Shown here: positions 58,972 through 64,000 of the stretch, piece by piece
How positions within the stretch are numbered: the first letter of the stretch is position 1
Layout: each line of letters begins with the position of its first letter
Source: Streptomyces sp. GKU 895
GTDB taxonomy: Bacteria; Actinomycetota; Actinomycetes; Streptomycetales; Streptomycetaceae
DNA length: 64,000 nt
Assembly: GCA_002027195.1 (NCBI GenBank)
Contig: MWJO01000003.1
Location: 1-64,000, forward strand
Reading direction: 5' to 3'
Made by a program: the position numbers and the translations under genes
The notes under the pieces: model-generated
The model's database searches: none
The model's input: only the letters and a program-made list of their open reading frames with translations
What the model was told of the DNA's origin: nothing

Positions 58972-60405
58972 ATGTCCGCGCTCCGCGCCCGGCTGACGGT
59001 GATATTGCTCGCCGCCTGCCTCCTCTTCGCCGGTCAGGCCCTGACCGCACCCCAACAGGCCGACGCAGCCGATCCGGGTTACCTGATGGTGCACTTCACC
59101 GGTGAGGGGGCGACCAACCAGCAGATGTACCTCTCGCACAGCACCGACGGCCTGCACTGGAACGACCTCAACGGCGGCGGCATGGTCCTGCGCTCCACCG
59201 TCGGCACGAAGGGCGTACGCGACCCCGCATTCGTGAGATCCCCCGACGGCAGCAAGTACTGGATCATCGCGACCGACCTGTGCATCAGCTGCGGCCAGGA
59301 CTGGAACTCCTCCATCAACAACGGCAGCCGCAACCTCGTCGTGTGGGAGTCCACCGACCTGGTCACCTGGTCGCAGCCGTGGCTGCTGAACGTCGCCGGC
59401 GCGATACCCGACGGCCGCAACGCCTGGGCACCCGAAGCCATCTGGGACCCCGAAACCAACGACTACGTCCTGTACTGGGCCACGAACGTCCCCTTCAACG
59501 GCGCGACAAAGCACCGCATCTTCGCCGCCCACACCAGCGACTTCCGCACCGTCACCACCCCCCAGCTCTACATCGACCGCCCCGGCACCCAGGAGATCAT
59601 CGACACCCAGATCATCGAAGTGCCCCCGGGCGTCGGCAACTACCGCTATGTGCGGGCCTCCGGTGACGGACAGATCACCCTCGAAGGCAGCAACTCCATC
59701 TTCGGCACCTGGACCAAGCTCGGCGACCTCTCCGGCATCGGCCTGACCGGGTCGATGGTCGAGGGCCCGATGTGGATGAAGTTCAACGGCACCAACAAGT
59801 GGGCGCTCTACCTCGACCAGTACGCCACTAACCGCGGCTACATGCCCGTCACCACGACCGACCCCTCCAACCCCGCCGCCTACCAGACGCAGGCGTCGAC
59901 CAGCTACAACATGGGCGGCACGAAGAAGCGCCACGGCTGGATCATGAACCTGACCGCCGCCGAGGAGAGCCGCGTGCTCGCCCGCTGGCCCAACACCCCC
60001 GCGCAGCGGCTCCAGTCGTACAACTTCCAGGACCGGTACGTGCGTCACACCAACTTCGACGTGCGCATCGATCCCAACGTGAGCCCCGCCGAGGACTCCC
60101 AGTTCCGGCTGCGCTCCGGCCTGGCGGGCACCGGCACCGTCTCCTTCGAGTCGGTGAACCACCCCGGCTACTTCCTGCGCCACTTCAACTTCGACTTCCA
60201 GCTCGCCCGCAACGACGGCTCCACCCAGTTCGCCGCGGACGCCACCTTCCGCAAGGTCGACGGCCTCGCCGACGCGACCTGGTCGTCGTTCCAGTCGTAC
60301 AACTACCCCGACCGCTACATCCGCCACTACGCCTACGAGCTGCGCCTCGACCCGATCACCACCGCGACAGCCCGCAGTGACGCCACCTTCCGCGTGACGA
60401 GCTGA
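58972..60405 (+). CDS. GH43 arabinofuranosidase-type enzyme with CBM42 (paralogue)
   Basis: A 477-aa secreted enzyme, closely similar along its whole length to the gene at 47831: same signal (MSALRARLTVILLAACLLF), propeller blocks GVRDPAFVRSPDG, NAWAPEAIWDPETND and SMVEGPMWMKFNG, then a CBM42 with YVRHTNFDVRI, YFLRHFNFDFQL and YIRHYAYELRL. The central loops (CISCGQDWNSSINNG against CVRCGSTYQNG) differ most and could shift substrate preference. Start: ATG 58972 after AGGAGAT. It is transcribed alone and ends at a strong hairpin. Confidence 0.9.
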   Translation: MSALRARLTVILLAACLLFAGQALTAPQQADAADPGYLMVHFTGEGATNQQMYLSHSTDGLHWNDLNGGGMVLRSTVGTKGVRDPAFVRSPDGSKYWIIATDLCISCGQDWNSSINNGSRNLVVWESTDLVTWSQPWLLNVAGAIPDGRNAWAPEAIWDPETNDYVLYWATNVPFNGATKHRIFAAHTSDFRTVTTPQLYIDRPGTQEIIDTQIIEVPPGVGNYRYVRASGDGQITLEGSNSIFGTWTKLGDLSGIGLTGSMVEGPMWMKFNGTNKWALYLDQYATNRGYMPVTTTDPSNPAAYQTQASTSYNMGGTKKRHGWIMNLTAAEESRVLARWPNTPAQRLQSYNFQDRYVRHTNFDVRIDPNVSPAEDSQFRLRSGLAGTGTVSFESVNHPGYFLRHFNFDFQLARNDGSTQFAADATFRKVDGLADATWSSFQSYNYPDRYIRHYAYELRLDPITTATARSDATFRVTS

Positions 60406-60446
60406 CCGTCCCGGTTCCAGCAGCCGCGGACGCCTACCCGCCGCTC

Positions 60447-61940
60447 TCATGATCCCGTGACGGGTGCCCGCCCGGGGCCCCGGGCGGGCATGCGGGCGGC
60501 GTCGAGGCGCTGCGCTGCTGGAACTGCTGGTTGGTGGCCGGTGCCGCAGGGCCACTGGATGAGGCGGGCGCCGTTGGCGGTGGCGGCGTCCTTGACGTCC
60601 AGGCACTTGCCGCTGTGCCGGGCGACGAGGCGGTAGTAGCCGTTGCCCTGGTCCTGGAGCAGCCACTGCTGGTTGGTGCCGGTGGTGCAGCGGTACTGGT
60701 TGACGTAGGCGCCGTCCGCGGTGGAGCCGTTCGCCACGTCCAGGCATTTGCCGCTGTGCTCGGCGACGACCTGGACGTACTCGCCGCCGGCGTCGCTCAG
60801 CCGCCACTGCTGGTTGAGGCCGCCGTTGCAGTCCCACTGGAGAATGATCGCGCTGTCGGCGGCGGAGTTGTCGGAGACGTCGAGGCACCTGCCGCTGTGC
60901 CGGGCGACGAGGTTGTCGTAGGGGCCGCCGCCCACGCCGGTGACGGTGCCGGCGGCGGTGTCTATGGCGAGCTGCGGGTACCACGGCAGGTCCATGGTCG
61001 TACTGGTGGGGAAGGTCAGGGGCAGCCAGACGTACTGGGAGTCCTCGACGTTGCCGCCCATCGAGTTGCCCCAGCGGTCGCCCATGTACAGGTACGAGGT
61101 GCCCGAGGTGCCCTGGACGGGAAGGACGTAGGCGGTCTGGGAGCCGTACGCGGTGTCGTTGCCGATGTCCGTCATGGCCGTCCACGGGCCGACGAGGTCG
61201 GTGGCGGTGGCGTATCGCTGCTGGTTGGGTTTCCAGCCGCTGTTGCCCGAGGTGAGCATGAAGTAGACGCTGCCCCGCTTGAACAGTGCCGGTGCCTCGC
61301 GGTAGGTGCCGGGCCACGGGTTGGCGACCAGGCTGCTGACGCCGGTGTAGTCGGCGGTGAGCCTGAAGATGTCGAGGTCGGCGTTCTCGTTGGCGGAAGA
61401 GGCCAGATACGCGGTGCCGTCGGTGTCCTTGAACAGGGTCATGTCCCGCGAGGTGATGCCGAGGGGCCGGAAGCTGCCCAGGTAGGTGTAGGTGCCGTCG
61501 ACCGTGTCGGAGACGGCGACGGCGACGCGGGCCTGGGTGTAGTCGGTGGCCAGTTCCTTGTGCATCCACATGACGTACTTGCCGGTGGCGCTGTTGTAGA
61601 TGACCTTGGGGCGCTCGATGTTGGCGGAGGCCAGTTCGGCCGCGCTGTTCTGCGTGAGGACGTTGTTGCGGAACTCCCAGGTCTTGAGGTCCGTCGACCG
61701 GTAGACCGACACGTACTTGAAGGAGTTGTCGGGATTGCGGTTCTCGCCGAACCAGTAGTAGTACGTGCCCACTCTGATGACGCCACCGCCGTGGGTGTGG
61801 ACCACGGCTCCGGTGGTGTCGGTGAACTGGGTCGCGTTGGTCACGGTGACGGTTGCGGCCTGCGCGGGTACGCCGGTGGCCAGCAGCCCGGACACGCACA
61901 CGAGTACGGCAGACAGCAGCAAGCAGACACGACGGAGCAT
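60447..61940 (-). CDS. GH43 (subfamily 24-like) exo-beta-1,3-galactanase with CBM13
   Basis: A 497-aa secreted enzyme. The propeller carries the HGGG motif (VVHTHGGGVIRVGTYYYWFG), VSVYRSTDLKTWEF, IERPKVIYNSATGKYVMWMH, TSRDMTLFKDTDGTAYL and YREAPALFKRGSVYFM, characteristic of exo-beta-1,3-galactanases, which cut the backbone of type II arabinogalactan and bypass branches. Three CBM13 lobes follow (HSGRCLDV, HSGKCLDV, HSGKCLDV). The last 20 codons run through a terminator hairpin (60465-60490) and a frameshift is likely near 60520, so the true C-terminus is probably NQQF-type and shorter. Start: ATG 61940 after AAGGAAT. Confidence 0.87.
   Translation of the reverse strand: MLRRVCLLLSAVLVCVSGLLATGVPAQAATVTVTNATQFTDTTGAVVHTHGGGVIRVGTYYYWFGENRNPDNSFKYVSVYRSTDLKTWEFRNNVLTQNSAAELASANIERPKVIYNSATGKYVMWMHKELATDYTQARVAVAVSDTVDGTYTYLGSFRPLGITSRDMTLFKDTDGTAYLASSANENADLDIFRLTADYTGVSSLVANPWPGTYREAPALFKRGSVYFMLTSGNSGWKPNQQRYATATDLVGPWTAMTDIGNDTAYGSQTAYVLPVQGTSGTSYLYMGDRWGNSMGGNVEDSQYVWLPLTFPTSTTMDLPWYPQLAIDTAAGTVTGVGGGPYDNLVARHSGRCLDVSDNSAADSAIILQWDCNGGLNQQWRLSDAGGEYVQVVAEHSGKCLDVANGSTADGAYVNQYRCTTGTNQQWLLQDQGNGYYRLVARHSGKCLDVKDAATANGARLIQWPCGTGHQPAVPAAQRLDAARMPARGPGRAPVTGS
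60465..60490. terminator. Perfect 26-bp palindromic terminator
   Basis: TGCCCGCCCGGGG followed directly by CCCCGGGCGGGCA, between the convergent GH43 and exo-galactanase genes. It overlaps the 3' end of the latter as read. Confidence 0.65.
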
Positions 61941-62396
61941 GGGGATTCCTTCGTCGAAGAGTCGGCGGCAGAGCGAGGCCGGTGCGCCGGGTTCGGCTCC
62001 TGCGAGAGGGCGGCTCATCCCTCGGGCAGCTTGGATAAATGTCGGAAGCTGTGCGTTTCTGCTGGAGCACGGTAGGGCTCGCCGGAAGGCCCGTCAACGC
62101 TTCGGACGGTTTCGGCCTCGAGTCCGCACGTCTGACGCCTCCATCGATACATCCCATGTGTGGCCTGATCGGTGAGGTGCTCGCTGAATCGGTCTGTGCT
62201 GGGTGTCAGAAGAATGCGTCACAACACTAGACAGGCGTGTCATGCGTCATCGTTAATCATCCAATGTATGCGGGCGAAGGGAGACGGCGTCAGGACGCCC
62301 ATGGGCTCCCGGACTCACTGGTCGAGTCGTGCTGCGGCCCTGCCCGAGATCGCTGAACCCGGATGAGTTTCCGACGATCCAACAGGAGGAACCACG
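61941..62396. other. Divergent promoter region
   Basis: No gene in this gap. It holds a copy of ACATCCCATGT (62149-62159), the same motif seen twice upstream of the gene at 32156, and two copies of ATGCGTCA 28 bp apart (62214-62221, 62242-62249). Either could be a regulatory site. Confidence 0.4.
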
Positions 62397-64000
62397 GTGC
62401 CGGAATCCCTCTCACGCAGATCGGTGCTCGCCGGTATGGCGGCCGTGACGGCGGCCGCCGCGGTCGGGTCCGTCGCGCTGACAACACCCGCGTACGCCGC
62501 AACGGCCGCCGATCCCTTGCCGCTCCCGCCCCTGCGCATCCCCAAGACCGACCTGGGCCTCGAGCAGCAGCCCGATTCCAAGATCCAGTGGCTGCAGGAC
62601 GCCAAGCTGGGCATGTTCATCCACTGGGGTGTGTACGCGGGGCCGGCCAAGGGCGAGTGGTGGATGCACAACGCCCCGATCACGCCGTCCGACTACCGGA
62701 AGTACCTCACCGACGCCACAAGTGAGCAGTTCACCGCCGACGCCTACGACCCCACCGCGTGGGCGCAGTTGGCCAAGGACTTCGGCGCGAAGTACGTGAC
62801 GCTGACGACGCGTCACCACGACGGGTTCGCACTGTGGCCGCTGAACCATCCCAATGCCTGGAGCTCCGGGCAGGCGCCACTGAACCGGGACTTCGTCAAG
62901 GACTACGTGGCGGCGGTGCGGGCGGCCGGGCTGAAGGTGGGCCTGTACTACTCGCCGATCAACTGGCGCTACCCCGGCTACTACGACGTCACCGGCACCA
63001 ACTGTGCGACCAATCCCTGGAATTACACCACCGATCCCGCGCACAAGGAGAACGCGCGGATCATGAAGACCGAGGTGTACGAGTCGGTCAAGGAGCTGGT
63101 CACCCAGTACGGGGTGATCGACGACCTGTGGTGGGACGGCGGCTGGCTGGCGGAGCAGGGCAGTGACGCCGACGCGGCGTTCTTCTGGGAGCCCGGCCAG
63201 TACCGGGACACCGCCAACCAGTGGCCGGTGGACGCCGATTACGGCGAAACCGACGCCGGCGGCAAGCCGCTGGGGCTGATGGGCATGGTGCGCAAGCACC
63301 AGCCCGACATCGTCGCCAACCTGCGCTCCGGCTGGATGGGCGACTACATCAACGACGAGGGTTCCGGCGTGCCCACGGGGGCGATCCGCACCGGCAACCT
63401 AGTCGAGAAGGTCTTCACCGTCGGCAGTTCGTGGGGCTACAACGCCGACAACAAGGTCATGGGTTACGGCACCGCGATGAACATCCTGGTCAACTGCTGG
63501 GTGCGGAACATGACCGCGATGGTCAACGTCGGCCCGGACCGGCACGGCACCGTCTCCTCCGGCCAGGCGAACCTGCTGCGCCAGATCGGCGCCTTCATGA
63601 CCGCCTGCGGCCAGTCCGTCTACGGCACCCGCGGCGGCCCGTGGAACCCCGTCGACGGCCAGTACGGCTACACGTACAAGGACAACACGTTCTACGTCCA
63701 CCTGCTGCCCGGCTACAGCGGAACCTCCTTCACCACCGGGCCGGTCGGCGACGCCCAGGTCACCCGCGTGTTCGACGTACGCTCGGGCGCCAACCTGTCG
63801 TACACGGTCGGCGGTGACGGCCGGATCGCCATCAGCGGCATCGACCGCACCACCCACCCCCAGGACAGTGTCGTCGGCGTCACGCTCGACCGGTCCGTGC
63901 AGCCCGCCGACATCGCCGTCGGCAAGAGCGCCACCGCCGACAGCGAGGAAACCTCCAAGGGCAACACCGCGGCCAAGGCCGTCGACGGATCCACCGCCAC
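62397..64000 (+). CDS. GH29 alpha-L-fucosidase with C-terminal F5/8-type (CBM32-like) domain, partial
   Basis: At least 534 codons, running off the window. GTG 62397 follows AGGAGGA. A Tat-type signal (SLSRRSVLAGMAAVTAAAA) precedes a GH29 barrel with WLQDAKLGMFIHWGVYAG, LTTRHHDGFALWPLNHP, LYYSPINWRYPGYYD and the nucleophile Asp in DDLWWDGGW; MVNVGPDRHGTVS marks the barrel end. The last residues seen (GKSATADSEETSKGNTAAKA, then VDGST) are the start of a discoidin-like carbohydrate-binding domain. It is a more typical fucosidase than the gene at 41294. Divergent from the exo-galactanase gene. Confidence 0.92.
   Translation, partial: MPESLSRRSVLAGMAAVTAAAAVGSVALTTPAYAATAADPLPLPPLRIPKTDLGLEQQPDSKIQWLQDAKLGMFIHWGVYAGPAKGEWWMHNAPITPSDYRKYLTDATSEQFTADAYDPTAWAQLAKDFGAKYVTLTTRHHDGFALWPLNHPNAWSSGQAPLNRDFVKDYVAAVRAAGLKVGLYYSPINWRYPGYYDVTGTNCATNPWNYTTDPAHKENARIMKTEVYESVKELVTQYGVIDDLWWDGGWLAEQGSDADAAFFWEPGQYRDTANQWPVDADYGETDAGGKPLGLMGMVRKHQPDIVANLRSGWMGDYINDEGSGVPTGAIRTGNLVEKVFTVGSSWGYNADNKVMGYGTAMNILVNCWVRNMTAMVNVGPDRHGTVSSGQANLLRQIGAFMTACGQSVYGTRGGPWNPVDGQYGYTYKDNTFYVHLLPGYSGTSFTTGPVGDAQVTRVFDVRSGANLSYTVGGDGRIAISGIDRTTHPQDSVVGVTLDRSVQPADIAVGKSATADSEETSKGNTAAKAVDGSTA

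Noticed and set aside
58780-62157. A 1125-codon open frame on the minus strand
   Set aside because: It overlaps two well-supported GH43 genes in other frames, has His/Arg-rich text and no recognisable domain; an artefact of high GC.

Overview
The base composition (very GC-rich, strong third-position G/C), GTG/TTG starts, Tat and Ala-rich Sec signal peptides, and the gene families present (LAL regulators, ECF sigma factors, STAS/HATPase pairs, PP2C phosphatases, YkuD transpeptidase lipoproteins) all point to a Streptomyces or close relative. No rRNA, tRNA, CRISPR array, transposase or phage gene was seen.

Layout. (1) 1-5.5 kb: an anti-sigma antagonist/kinase pair, then two TetR-controlled redox units: peroxiredoxin/TetR and TetR/NAD-dependent epimerase. 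Each unit carries a matched pair of palindromic operators. (2) 5.6-10.3 kb: a minus-strand operon of two alpha/beta hydrolases, an FAD hydroxylase and an amidohydrolase, linked by ATGA overlaps. It looks like a small catabolic operon. (3) 10.6-24.3 kb: housekeeping and regulatory genes (GNAT, LAL regulator, secreted and lipoproteins, ECF sigma factor, SpoIIE-type phosphatase, a Doc-like toxin remnant, XRE protein, L,D-transpeptidase) and a cadD-like gene whose middle segment is inverted. (4) 25.2-52.5 kb and 57.1-64 kb: a large island of secreted carbohydrate-active enzymes. (5) 52.5-57 kb: ordinary genes (CPBP protease, lipoprotein, VOC protein, MBL hydrolase/MerR pair, ABM monooxygenase) and a candidate small RNA.

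The island encodes four GH54 alpha-L-arabinofuranosidases, four GH43 proteins with C-terminal CBM42 or CBM13 modules, a GH43_24-like exo-beta-1,3-galactanase, GH27, GH10, GH39-like, GH59, GH127 and two GH29 enzymes, two esterases and a beta-helix protein. Almost all are predicted to be exported, and most carry a beta-trefoil sugar-binding module. Taken together this is best read (inference) as an extracellular system for dismantling arabinan and arabinogalactan-protein glycans, with side activities on xylan and on fucosylated or beta-L-arabinosylated chains. No dedicated sugar transporter or local regulator is visible.

Three of the arabinofuranosidase promoters share one architecture: a TTGACG -35 box, a 17-18 bp spacer, a -10 box and, exactly 13 nt downstream of it, the palindrome CGAAC-N3-GTTCG. 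A fourth, weaker copy lies upstream of the GH127 gene. This is the best candidate here for an undescribed regulatory system.

About twenty single-base frameshifts interrupt otherwise well-conserved genes, mostly in G/C runs or Ala-rich signal peptides. I treat most as probable sequence errors. Coordinates for these genes span the reconstructed gene.
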